From Paracoccaceae bacterium (lineage in GTDB: Bacteria; Pseudomonadota; Alphaproteobacteria; Rhodobacterales; Rhodobacteraceae), in the NCBI GenBank assembly GCA_030066855.1, contig JASJAU010000016.1, forward strand, positions 1 through 64,000: a stretch of 64,000 nucleotides of DNA. The letters run 5' to 3'. Of the stretch, positions 13,495 to 21,015 are shown piece by piece. Position numbers and translations under genes: made by a program. Below the pieces are notes generated by a model. It had not been told where the DNA came from. It saw nothing but the letters and a program-made list of their open reading frames with translations, and searched no databases. Every line of letters starts with the position of its first letter. Positions within the stretch are counted from its first letter, which is position 1.

Positions 13495-14751
13495 CTAGCG
13501 GAAGCTCGCGTAGGGGATATACCGCACCAGGTCACCCGGACGAATGTGGCGCGGGCCGTCCTCGATTTCGACCAGCCCGTCGGCCCAGGCCAGGCCGGAT
13601 ATCCGGCCCGAGCCCTCCGACTTGAACACCTCCGCGCGGCCGCTGGGGCCGATGCGGGCGCGAAGGTACTCGCGCCGGCCCGGCTTCTTGCGCTTTTCAA
13701 AGCCTGCGGGAACCTCGAAGCCCACCGGCTCGCGCCATCCCTGACCGGACAGAACGCCCAGCGCGGGACGGGCGAAGATCATCGTGCAGACCAGCGCCGC
13801 GACGGGGTTGCCCGGCAGCCCGAAAACCGGCGCGCCGTTCCAGACGCCCAGCGCGAGGGGCCGGCCGGGCTTGAGCGCGATCCGCCAGTCCGCGCGGCTC
13901 CCGGTCTCGCCCAGAAGCGCGGAGACATGATCCTCGTCTCCGGCCGACGCGCCGCCTGACGTGAGGATCGCGTCCACCTCCGCCCCATCGAGGGCGGCCC
14001 GCAGTACTTTCCGATCGTCGGGGACATGCCCGAGATCGACCGCCTCGAAACCCCAATCGGACAAGAGCGACAACAGCATGGGCCGGTTCGCGTCGTAAGT
14101 GCGCGACGGATCTGTTTCGGCCCCCGCCGGCACGATCTCATCCCCGGTGGATAGAACACCCACCCTGAGCGATTGATAAACCGAGACCTCGGTCACGCCT
14201 GTCGCCGCGAGGATCGCGATTTCGGCAGGTCCGAGGCGCGTGCCGTTCTCAAGCGCGACACTGCCGGCATCCACATCCTCGCCGGCCCGACGCGTATTCG
14301 CGCCGAGTTTGACCGGGCCTTCAAAGGCGATGCGCTCCCCGTCCGTCGCGACGTCCTCTTCAAGAACGACCGTATCCACCCCACCGGGCAGCAAAGCGCC
14401 CGTGAGGATTCGAACGGCAGAGCCTTCCGGCAAGCTGCCGGAATACGGCGCGCCGGCGGCGGCGCGGCCCTCAACCAAGGGCAGCGACTGATCCCCGTCG
14501 CCGGTCGCGGCATGGGCGAAGCCGTATCCGTCCACAGCCGCATTCGCGCCGGGGGGATTGGACCGCCGCGCAATGGCGTCTTCGGCCAGGATGCGCCCCC
14601 GCGCCTCTTCTAACGGCAGGTCCTCTGTACCGACCGTCGGGTGGAGCCGCTCGCGCAGGCGCCGCAGCGCCTCGTCCACAGGCGTCCAATCCACGCCGGG
14701 CGGCAGCGCGAAACAGTCGTTCTTCAATCGAGGCGGCGTCAGGTCCGGCAT
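13495..14751 (-). CDS. moeA: Molybdopterin molybdenumtransferase MoeA
   Basis: Inserts molybdate into adenylylated molybdopterin to give Moco. 418 residues, normal length. Visible family segments are VDGYGFAHA, VGVLSTGDEIVPAG, DANRPMLLSLL, the MoCF-domain core LTSGGASAGDEDHVS, and KPGRPLALGVW followed by GLPGNPVAAL. The C-terminal beta-barrel domain follows. Its start overlaps the end of the preceding unknown gene by 13 bases, placing it last in the fdhD-mobA-mobB-unknown-moeA operon. It converges on the rhodanese gene with only 3 bases between stops. Confidence 0.95.
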   Translation of the reverse strand: MPDLTPPRLKNDCFALPPGVDWTPVDEALRRLRERLHPTVGTEDLPLEEARGRILAEDAIARRSNPPGANAAVDGYGFAHAATGDGDQSLPLVEGRAAAGAPYSGSLPEGSAVRILTGALLPGGVDTVVLEEDVATDGERIAFEGPVKLGANTRRAGEDVDAGSVALENGTRLGPAEIAILAATGVTEVSVYQSLRVGVLSTGDEIVPAGAETDPSRTYDANRPMLLSLLSDWGFEAVDLGHVPDDRKVLRAALDGAEVDAILTSGGASAGDEDHVSALLGETGSRADWRIALKPGRPLALGVWNGAPVFGLPGNPVAALVCTMIFARPALGVLSGQGWREPVGFEVPAGFEKRKKPGRREYLRARIGPSGRAEVFKSEGSGRISGLAWADGLVEIEDGPRHIRPGDLVRYIPYASFR

Positions 14752-15584
14752 GCGGCGTGTCTCAACTCCCTCTCAAAGCCGAGGCCCAGTATCCAGCCTT
14801 CTTCCGGCGCGTCCACATCAAGCATGGCCCGAAGCTCGGATTCGTCCAGCCTGCTGATAGCGTCAGCGAGCAACCGCACCTGCGCCCTGTCCTTGATCGG
14901 ATCGCCCGACGCGCGAACGACATCGGCGATCAGCGACGGCCAGACTTCGACGAAGGCGACCTGTGGCGAGAGCTCTTCGAACGGCCAGACCGCAATGCTT
15001 CGACCGAACGCGGACCGGAGGCGTGAGAGCGCCGCCAGACCGGTCATCACCTGCCCGCCGACCGCGCCGGCGCCGCCCATCTGCCAGCAGGTGAAGGTTC
15101 CTGCGGCCCGTTCCTCGCACTGCCGTCTCTCCGGCAAGCCGTGATCGCTGGTGCGCCCGGACTTGAGACGCGGCAGGCTGGCGATGTCGGTCTTGGTTCC
15201 GTTGAACCAAAATGGTCCGATGCCGGCGAGCCTCCCATTCAATTCCCCCGCCAAAGCGAAGCGGTTGTTGGCCCTGGGCGTGTCTTGAAGCGACCTTTGG
15301 AAGAAGTCCCAGAGCCGCAGCGGCGACGGCTGGCCAACCACGGCGCTTGCAAAGCCTTTTGGATACCCGAACGGGAAATCGAACCCGATCATCAACCTCC
15401 GGCCGGTCGCCAGCTCTTTGCCAATGAGCTCTGAGAGCCATTCGAGCGCTAGCGTGCGATTGCGCAGGTATACCGGCTTCTCCCGATCCGCTACCGCGGC
15501 CCAGATCGCATCTTTGCGCGGACGCGGACCAGTGTCGTTGCCCGCCGACCAATCCACGACCGCGAACGTGTCGAAGGGTGTCAA
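14739..15584 (-). CDS. Unknown protein of the Mo-cofactor operon, possible RNase H-like fold
   Basis: 281-residue cytoplasmic protein encoded between mobB and moeA. The start is inferred to be TTG at 15582-15584, whose last two bases overlap the mobB TGA (TTGA). The conserved-looking core begins at once (FDTFAVVDWSAGNDTGP) and no ATG precedes it. The N-terminal strand with Asp and Gly (VVDWSAG), GFDFPFGYP near residue 75 and the late VEVWPSL recall the DUF429/RNase H-like layout. This is a pattern resemblance, not a demonstrated family. Homologues are, to my knowledge, sometimes labelled molybdopterin-guanine dinucleotide synthesis protein purely from context. Confidence 0.7.
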   Translation of the reverse strand: MTPFDTFAVVDWSAGNDTGPRPRKDAIWAAVADREKPVYLRNRTLALEWLSELIGKELATGRRLMIGFDFPFGYPKGFASAVVGQPSPLRLWDFFQRSLQDTPRANNRFALAGELNGRLAGIGPFWFNGTKTDIASLPRLKSGRTSDHGLPERRQCEERAAGTFTCWQMGGAGAVGGQVMTGLAALSRLRSAFGRSIAVWPFEELSPQVAFVEVWPSLIADVVRASGDPIKDRAQVRLLADAISRLDESELRAMLDVDAPEEGWILGLGFERELRHAACRT

Positions 15585-16075
15585 ATCCCGAGTTCCGCCG
15601 AGATGAAATCGGCGATCGCCTTCGTGTCGTTCAGGTCGAAGGTCGGCCGCCCCTCGGCCGCCGCGCCGCTGTCGGAAGCAACCGCCCGGATCGTCGGATC
15701 GCCGTCGGCGATCAGCGATTGCAGAGTCTCCGACCGATGCGCTTCGACCTTGGGATGACCGTCCCGTTTGTAACCTTCGATCAGAACCAGATCGACCGGG
15801 GCGAGTTTGACGAGCAGCGCGTCGAGCGGCATCTCCTCCTCGCCGCGCAACTCGTGCATGAGGGCCCAGCGCTTGCGGCTGGACAGAAGAACCTCGGTCG
15901 CGCCGGCCATGCGGTGCCGATAGCTGTCCTTGCCGGGATGGTCGACGTCGAACACGTGATGGGCGTGTTTCAGCGTTGAAACGCTCACGCCGCGCGATAC
16001 GAACTCCGCGACCAGACGCTCCATCAACCCGGTCTTGCCCGAGTTCTTCCAGCCGACTACGCCCCAGACCTTCAC
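15581..16075 (-). CDS. mobB: Molybdopterin-guanine dinucleotide biosynthesis adaptor MobB
   Basis: GTP-binding accessory protein for MGD formation, 164 residues. The Walker A motif GWKNSGKTGLMERL lies at residues 8-21 and the switch region LKHAHHVFDVDHPGKDSYRH follows near 36-56. VLIEGYKRDGHPKVE is the typical MobB block. It starts with GTG (16073-16075), overlapping the mobA stop as GTGA, so translation is probably coupled. Confidence 0.95.
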   Translation of the reverse strand: MKVWGVVGWKNSGKTGLMERLVAEFVSRGVSVSTLKHAHHVFDVDHPGKDSYRHRMAGATEVLLSSRKRWALMHELRGEEEMPLDALLVKLAPVDLVLIEGYKRDGHPKVEAHRSETLQSLIADGDPTIRAVASDSGAAAEGRPTFDLNDTKAIADFISAELGI

Positions 16076-16677
16076 GCCGCACCCTCGATCAGTCTTTCGG
16101 CCTCGGCGAGGTCGTCGGGCGTGTTGACGTTGAAGAACGGATCGAATGCGCCTGCCGGGAAATCCGCCATCGCTGTCCCATGCTTGTCAGTCCACATGAC
16201 CACCTTGCGCACGCCGTCTTCCAGCGCCGCCCGAAGGTCCTCCCTTAGAGCGACCGGCCAGAGACCGAAGGTCGGGTGCCGCCCATTCCGAGTTCGCGCC
16301 AGGGCGATCGGCTTTTGCTGCTCTTCCGAAGCCAGAACGAGCCGAGGCACCAGATCGGCGGGAAAGAACGGCGTGTCGGCGGCGGCTGTGCAGATATGCG
16401 TCGCCCCCTCGCCCGCCGCCCAATCGAGACCCGCCAGAACGCCTGCCAGAGGCCCCGCGAACCCCTCGACGCTATCCGACAACACCGGTAGGTCGAGCCG
16501 GGCGAACCTAGACGGGTCGCCGTTCGCGTTCAGAGCCAAAGCGCCGACCTGCGGTCCAAGGCGGTCGATCACATGCTCGAGAATCGTGCTTTCCCCGAGC
16601 GGGAGCATACCCTTGTCGCCGCCGCCCATTCGGGTCGCCTGCCCGCCCGCGAGGATGACCCCGAGCGGCGCCGTCAA
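16072..16677 (-). CDS. mobA: Molybdenum cofactor guanylyltransferase MobA
   Basis: Transfers GMP from GTP to Mo-molybdopterin, giving MGD for DMSO-reductase-family enzymes such as formate dehydrogenase. 201 residues. The nucleotidyltransferase signature GVILAGGQATRMGGGDKG is at residues 6-23, with DLPVLSDSVEGFAGPLAG and CTAAADTPFFPADL downstream. The only start that keeps this signature is TTG at 16675-16677. It overlaps the fdhD TGA as TTGA, and an in-frame stop two codons upstream excludes an earlier start. Confidence 0.95.
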   Translation of the reverse strand: MTAPLGVILAGGQATRMGGGDKGMLPLGESTILEHVIDRLGPQVGALALNANGDPSRFARLDLPVLSDSVEGFAGPLAGVLAGLDWAAGEGATHICTAAADTPFFPADLVPRLVLASEEQQKPIALARTRNGRHPTFGLWPVALREDLRAALEDGVRKVVMWTDKHGTAMADFPAGAFDPFFNVNTPDDLAEAERLIEGAA

Positions 16678-17579
16678 CTGTCAGCCCCGGCGCTTTTGCG
16701 GCGATGCTTGCCGTCCTCCTCGCTCACCGCTTTCGGATCCGCGTCGCGCACCAACCGCTCCTCGCCCGCAAGGCAATGGAACCGCCGCCCGCGCATGCGG
16801 CCGATGAGCGTGAGGCCGACCTCCCGCGCGATGTCCACACCCCAGGCGGTGAATCCGGAGCGCGAGGCGAGAACAGGAATGCGCATATGCGCGCATTTGA
16901 TCACCATCTCCGAGGTAAGCCGGCCCGTCGTGTAGAGGATCTTATCCTCCCCGCTCACACCTTCCGACAACATCCAGCCGGCGATCTTGTCGACTGCGTT
17001 GTGGCGGCCGACATCCTCCATGTAGGCGAGCGGGCGGTCCTGGCTGCAAAGCACCGTCCCGTGAATCGCGCCCGCTTCCAGGTAAAGCGAAGGCGTCCGG
17101 TTGATCCTGTTAGCGAGCGCGTAGAGCCAGGACGTCCGCACCTGGGTTTGAGGCAGCGTAAGGCCCTCGAGCCCCTCCATCATGTCGCCGAAGACAGTGC
17201 CCACCGCGCAGCCGGAAGTCCGCGTCTTTTTTTTCAGCTTCTCTTCATAGCTGGTTCGGCCTTCGGTACGCACGACGACCGTCTCCAGCTCTTCATCGAA
17301 GTCCACCCCATGGACGGTTTCGCCCTCCTGCAACATGCCCTGGTTCTTCAGAAACCCCAGCGCCAGGTACTCCGGGTAGTCGCCGATGGTCATCGCCGTG
17401 ACGATCTCCTGGCTGTTCAGGAAGATGGTCAGCGGCCGCTCTTCAACCACGGAAATCGCGGATCGCGCGCCCGTTTCGTCCACTCCCTCGACAGACCGGG
17501 TAAGGCCCTCGCGCCGGGGCGCCGGGGCGATCAGATAATCATCAAGATCATCACGAAGCATGATTTGCAGCTTCCTCAT
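16674..17579 (-). CDS. fdhD: Formate dehydrogenase accessory sulfurtransferase FdhD
   Basis: FdhD delivers sulfur from IscS to the Mo-cofactor of formate dehydrogenases. 301 residues. Family blocks include RPLTIFLNSQEIVTAMT, LGFLKNQGML, EDVGRHNAVDKIAG and ILYTTGRLTSEMV. The catalytic loop reads RTSGCAVGT with Cys124. The second Cys of the CxxC known from the Escherichia coli protein is replaced (C-A-V-G). A run of eight A in the coding strand (complement of 17227-17234) encodes the lysines just before this loop. An inner ATG at 17559-17561 is an alternative start. First gene of the Mo operon, divergent from azlC. Confidence 0.93.
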   Translation of the reverse strand: MRKLQIMLRDDLDDYLIAPAPRREGLTRSVEGVDETGARSAISVVEERPLTIFLNSQEIVTAMTIGDYPEYLALGFLKNQGMLQEGETVHGVDFDEELETVVVRTEGRTSYEEKLKKKTRTSGCAVGTVFGDMMEGLEGLTLPQTQVRTSWLYALANRINRTPSLYLEAGAIHGTVLCSQDRPLAYMEDVGRHNAVDKIAGWMLSEGVSGEDKILYTTGRLTSEMVIKCAHMRIPVLASRSGFTAWGVDIAREVGLTLIGRMRGRRFHCLAGEERLVRDADPKAVSEEDGKHRRKSAGADS

Positions 17580-17619
17580 CCGTCAGATAATGGCGTCGTG
17601 CAGTTCTTAAGGCTTCGGA

Positions 17620-18324
17620 ATGTCCTCCACCACCGCAAAATCCGCCTTCTGGCTGGGGCTTCGCGCCGGAGCGCCGTTCCTGCTGGTGGTGATCCCCTTC
17701 GCGGTTTTGTTCGGTGTTGTCGCGACCGAAGCTGGCTTGAATATTGCCGAGGTCATGGGGTTCTCCGTCCTCGTCATCGCCGGCGCCGCGCAGTTCACCG
17801 CCGTTCAGCTGATGACCGAAAACGCTCCGGTCTGGACCGTGCTGGCCGCCTCCCTCGCCGTGAACCTCCGGATGGCGATGTATTCGGCCAGCCTTCAACC
17901 GCACCTCGGTTCGGCGCCGTTTTGGCGACGTGTTTTCATCGCCTACACCAACTTCGACCAGAGCTACGCCGTCAGCATCCTGAAGTACGAAGAGGCGCCG
18001 GAATGGTCCGTCCCGCGAAAGACGGCCTATTTCTTTGGCGCCGTATCGGTGATCGCGCCTTCCTGGTGCGCCTTCACCTTCGTCGGCGCGGTGACCGGAG
18101 AGGCGATCCCGGACAGTCTCGCGCTGGATTTCGCGATGCCGATCCTTTTCCTGGCAATGGTCGCGCCGATGCTGAAAACGCTCGCGCATCTCGCGGCCGC
18201 CATCGCGTCTGTCGCCTTCGCGCTTCTGCTGGCCTTCCTGCCTTCGGGGATCGGTCTCCTCTTCGCGGCGCTCGCAGCAATGGCGGTGGGCGCAGAGGTC
18301 GAGCGACGGATGGGGCGGCCATGA
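17620..18324 (+). CDS. azlC: AzlC-family amino-acid exporter large subunit
   Basis: Inner-membrane protein of 234 residues with the AzlC signature near the N terminus (GLRAGAPFLLVVIPFAVLFG) and GAAQFTAVQLM further on. AzlCD pairs export branched-chain amino acids in characterised cases. The exact substrate here is unknown. It overlaps azlD by 4 bases (ATGA). The 40-base gap to the divergent fdhD start must contain the promoters of both, and no clear -35/-10 pair was seen there. Confidence 0.9.
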   Translation: MSSTTAKSAFWLGLRAGAPFLLVVIPFAVLFGVVATEAGLNIAEVMGFSVLVIAGAAQFTAVQLMTENAPVWTVLAASLAVNLRMAMYSASLQPHLGSAPFWRRVFIAYTNFDQSYAVSILKYEEAPEWSVPRKTAYFFGAVSVIAPSWCAFTFVGAVTGEAIPDSLALDFAMPILFLAMVAPMLKTLAHLAAAIASVAFALLLAFLPSGIGLLFAALAAMAVGAEVERRMGRP

Positions 18325-18647
18325 CCTATGCTTCCGGAACGGTCTGGACGATCATCATCCTCCTGGGCGTCGGCACGTTCCTGATCCGCTTCTCGTTTCT
18401 GGGCCTCGTGGGCGACAGAAAGATGCCGGACTGGGTCTTGCGGCACCTTCGTTACACGCCGGTCGCGGTCCTGCCCGGCCTGGTGGCGCCGCTCGTCTTC
18501 TGGCCTGCCGCGACCGGTGGAGCGACGGACGCGCCCCGCCTCGCGGCCGCCAGCATCACCGTGTTGATCGGTTGGTGGACGAAGAACGTGATCTGGGCGG
18601 TGTTCGCAGGCGCGCTGACGCTCTATGGCCTTCAGACGCTCGGTTGA
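18321..18647 (+). CDS. azlD: AzlD-family transporter small subunit
   Basis: 108-residue membrane protein with about four hydrophobic segments. It begins at the ATG that overlaps the azlC stop (ATGA) and contains the family block GTFLIRFSFLGLVG. It is the partner of AzlC in a two-subunit amino-acid exporter. A long open frame runs through it from far upstream on this strand, but only the part after 18321 is a protein. It converges on the lipoprotein gene with 9 bases between stops. Confidence 0.9.
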   Translation: MTYASGTVWTIIILLGVGTFLIRFSFLGLVGDRKMPDWVLRHLRYTPVAVLPGLVAPLVFWPAATGGATDAPRLAAASITVLIGWWTKNVIWAVFAGALTLYGLQTLG

Positions 18648-18656
18648 GGCGCGGCG

Positions 18657-19280
18657 CTACCGGCCGCGCTCCGCAGCGACGAACAGTACATTGTGGTTCT
18701 TGTCCGCGTCATCATCAGTAATGAGGTCTGTCCGCGCGCCGGTGATCTCTCCGAACCGCTCAGAGAGCGACACGGGAAAATAGGTCACGCTCACCTGCTC
18801 AAACCCCGGAACCTGTTTGAGAATGCGAGAAATCGAGAGCGAGCACTGCGCCTTGGGAACAGCGCCGTAGGTCTTGACGAGAGCCGATGCGAGCCGCGCC
18901 TGCTCCACCGTGACCTCAAACTCCTGAACCAGCACGTTGTACGTCTCGCGGGCGTGATAATCGATGTAGACCTTCAGCGCGTTCTCATCGATTCCGAAAT
19001 GCACGTCGTTCCGCTCTGGCAAGAACGGAAGTGTGAAGCTGCCTGCGGGGTCGAAAAGAATGCGCTGATCGGCGTTGATCAACAGCCCGGAATGGGCGCC
19101 CGACCCGCTTCGCTTGCTGACGACCGTGAAGAGCGTGAATTTGGGCGGGCCGTCGTGTCGGTAGTAGGCCTTTCGAACCGCCTCGTCCGGCGCCCAAATG
19201 GGTTCCGCCGGGCCGCCGCACGCTGCGAGCAGTCCCAAAAGAAGGGTCAAGATCGAGAAGCTGCGGACGAGTTCCCGCAA
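18657..19280 (-). CDS. Lipoprotein with papain-like (permuted NlpC/P60-type) features
   Basis: 207-residue predicted lipoprotein. A short signal peptide ends in the lipobox LLAAC, with Cys21 lipidated. After a linker there is GAHSGLLIN with His63, then ILFDPAG, and much later AKAQCSLSISRIL with Cys146. A His-then-Cys order with a small residue before His and a helix after Cys is what circularly permuted papain-like (YiiX/LRAT/NlpC-P60) proteins show. That assignment is my inference and no database family is claimed. The catalytic role would be as an amidase or acyltransferase in the envelope. It lies 5 bases after the small oxidase gene. Confidence 0.75.
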   Translation of the reverse strand: MRELVRSFSILTLLLGLLAACGGPAEPIWAPDEAVRKAYYRHDGPPKFTLFTVVSKRSGSGAHSGLLINADQRILFDPAGSFTLPFLPERNDVHFGIDENALKVYIDYHARETYNVLVQEFEVTVEQARLASALVKTYGAVPKAQCSLSISRILKQVPGFEQVSVTYFPVSLSERFGEITGARTDLITDDDADKNHNVLFVAAERGR

Positions 19281-19285
19281 ACCGG

Positions 19286-19420
19286 TCAGGAGTTGAAGAT
19301 CGCAAGGAAGATGAGAACGCAGATGACCACGATCACCACGTTCTTGGACCAGTTAATGAAGCCCGCGAAGGTCTTCTCCTGCGCCTCGATATTCATCTCG
19401 CCGTGTTTATGTTCCGACAT
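19286..19420 (-). CDS. aa3-type cytochrome c oxidase subunit IV (mini-protein)
   Basis: 44-residue protein. It has a charged N terminus (MSEHKHGEMNIEAQEKTF) and a single transmembrane helix from about residue 27 to 42 (NVVIVVICVLIFLAIF). This is the plan of the bacterial subunit IV of aa3 oxidases, a non-catalytic helix packed against subunits I and III. The ATG at 19418-19420 gives the canonical start. A longer in-frame extension upstream is not supported. No other oxidase gene is nearby, which is common for this gene in the family. Confidence 0.85.
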   Translation of the reverse strand: MSEHKHGEMNIEAQEKTFAGFINWSKNVVIVVICVLIFLAIFNS

Positions 19421-19508
19421 TCCCGGGCTCCACGTTCCACTTGCCGACTGACTATCCCATTCCGGCGAGGCTGTCACGGGGCCGGAACGCGGACGGAGTG
19501 CCGCAGGC

Positions 19509-19967
19509 TCACTCCTCTTCCAGCGCCTTCGCCAGTTCGAACCCGATGCGGCGCGGCGCCTCGGCGGTGTCCGGTTTTCGCGCCGCCCGAAGCAACACGT
19601 TGAGCTGGCTGACGTGCTGTACAAGCTGCACCCGGCTGCCCGTCGCATCGACACCATAGAACGTCACGATATCAGGGTCGAAGTAGCCCAGGCCTTCGAT
19701 CTTGATCACACCGGCGCCTGTATCGGTGAACCCCATGGCCACCTCATGCTCGTTGTCCAGGTTCTTCTCGAAATTGCGAATGTAGAGAATCAGCCGCTCA
19801 TAGGCCCACTCGGCGGGGCTCTTCTGATCGACTGGCTTTCGCGCCAGCGCCTCTGGCAGCGGCACTTGCTCCGGGCTCACCTCGGACGGGTTGGAATGCG
19901 CGGCCCGTCCGGCGCGAAGCACGCTCGCCTCAGCGATTTCAGCCGATGTTTGGATTTCCTCATCCAT
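19509..19967 (-). CDS. DUF6173-type conserved protein
   Basis: 152-residue cytoplasmic protein of unknown function, recognised as the DUF6173 type by SAEWAYERLILYIRNFEK, the stretch HEVAMGFTDTGAG and the end block QLVQHVSQLNVLLRA. The ATG at 19965-19967 has AGGAGG at ideal distance (complement of 19975-19980). That start overlaps the end of the MBL hydrolase gene by 8 bases, implying coupled translation. A start 34 codons earlier is possible but lies inside the hydrolase gene. Confidence 0.8.
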   Translation of the reverse strand: MDEEIQTSAEIAEASVLRAGRAAHSNPSEVSPEQVPLPEALARKPVDQKSPAEWAYERLILYIRNFEKNLDNEHEVAMGFTDTGAGVIKIEGLGYFDPDIVTFYGVDATGSRVQLVQHVSQLNVLLRAARKPDTAEAPRRIGFELAKALEEE

Positions 19968-21015
19968 GCCCGCCTCCTGAAGACCGGTAGAGCCATGCCC
20001 CGTCGCTTCGCCGCTCCCGCGTCGCGCGGCCAGCATGCCAAAGGTGCAGGCAATGCGCGACCGCTTCAACCAGGGCGAGACCGTATTCGCCGGACCCGAT
20101 TGGCCGCTTGAAAAGCGTGTCGAAGCAATCGACGGCTGTTCGCGGCTTAGCCAAGAACGCTTCGAGCCGGTCGAGCGCGCTCACGTGGTTCTCAATTAGC
20201 TGGTCGATACGCGTCGGCAGGCCGCGATAGGGTTGCTTGTGACCCGGCAGCACCAACTGGTCGTCGGTCGCGAAGGGCTTGAGCCTCTCAGAACTCGCCA
20301 GCCAATCGGCGACCGGGTCCGCATGCGGCTCGGTCGGGTAGACCCCCAGATTGGGCGAGATCGACGGCAGAAGTTGGTCGCCCCCGATCACGAGCGCCTC
20401 GTCTTCGGACCAAAGCGTCGCGTGGTCCGGCGCGTGACCGTGTCCCAGCCGCACGATCCACTCGCGCCCGCCTGCGGATATGCGGCTTCCCTCATCGATC
20501 CGGGTGAAGCCGAGCGGCAGCGCCGAAATGACATCCGAGAAGTTGAACGGCCGCTCCGACATGCGCGCCGCCAGCACGTCCGGAGCCATGCCTGCCGACT
20601 TCCAGAACGCGATTGTTTCCTCCGCTGGTCTCGGCTGCTCGTCCAGGTGCAGCATCCGCGCGAAAAGCCAGGCGGTCCGCGTCGAGACGAGCTCCGCGCC
20701 GCGCTCGCTTTGAAACCAGCCGGCCAGGCCGATGTGGTCGGGGTGATGATGCGTGACGATCACGCGTTTGATTGGCTTGCCCGCGAGCGGGCCGGCGAGC
20801 GCTTGCTCCCACAATGCGCGCGTTTTGCGTGTGTCGAGCGCCGTGTCGATCAGCGTCCAGTTCTCGCCGTCGTCCAGCGCGTAGAGATTCACGTGATCCA
20901 GCGCCATCGGCATGGGCATGCGCAGCCAGAGGACGCCCTTGGCGACCTCCGCCGCACCGCCGGGCGCGGGCGGATCGACGTCCAGATAGCGTATGGCGCG
21001 ACCGTCCTTGGGCAT
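19960..21015 (-). CDS. MBL-fold metallo-hydrolase
   Basis: 351-residue metallo-beta-lactamase-fold protein. The metal ligands are clear: THHHPDHIG at residues 88-96 (HxHxDH), GHGHAPDHATLW, an IGGDQLL aspartate and the late LPGHKQPY histidine. The C-terminal third is helical, as in LACTB2-like proteins. The substrate is unknown; thioester or phosphodiester hydrolysis are family options. Its ATG overlaps the stop of the upstream acyl-CoA dehydrogenase gene by one base, suggesting a linked role in acyl metabolism. Confidence 0.88.
   Translation of the reverse strand: MPKDGRAIRYLDVDPPAPGGAAEVAKGVLWLRMPMPMALDHVNLYALDDGENWTLIDTALDTRKTRALWEQALAGPLAGKPIKRVIVTHHHPDHIGLAGWFQSERGAELVSTRTAWLFARMLHLDEQPRPAEETIAFWKSAGMAPDVLAARMSERPFNFSDVISALPLGFTRIDEGSRISAGGREWIVRLGHGHAPDHATLWSEDEALVIGGDQLLPSISPNLGVYPTEPHADPVADWLASSERLKPFATDDQLVLPGHKQPYRGLPTRIDQLIENHVSALDRLEAFLAKPRTAVDCFDTLFKRPIGSGEYGLALVEAVAHCLHLWHAGRATRERRSDGAWLYRSSGGGHG

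Noticed and set aside
15585-16082. N-terminal extension of the unknown Mo-operon protein to 447 residues
   Set aside because: The extension overlaps mobB in another frame and is Arg/Gly-rich shadow text; the plausible protein starts at 15584.
16704-18320. First part of a 647-residue plus-strand open frame running into azlD
   Set aside because: Only the last 108 codons encode a protein (AzlD). The upstream part is antisense to fdhD and out of frame with azlC.
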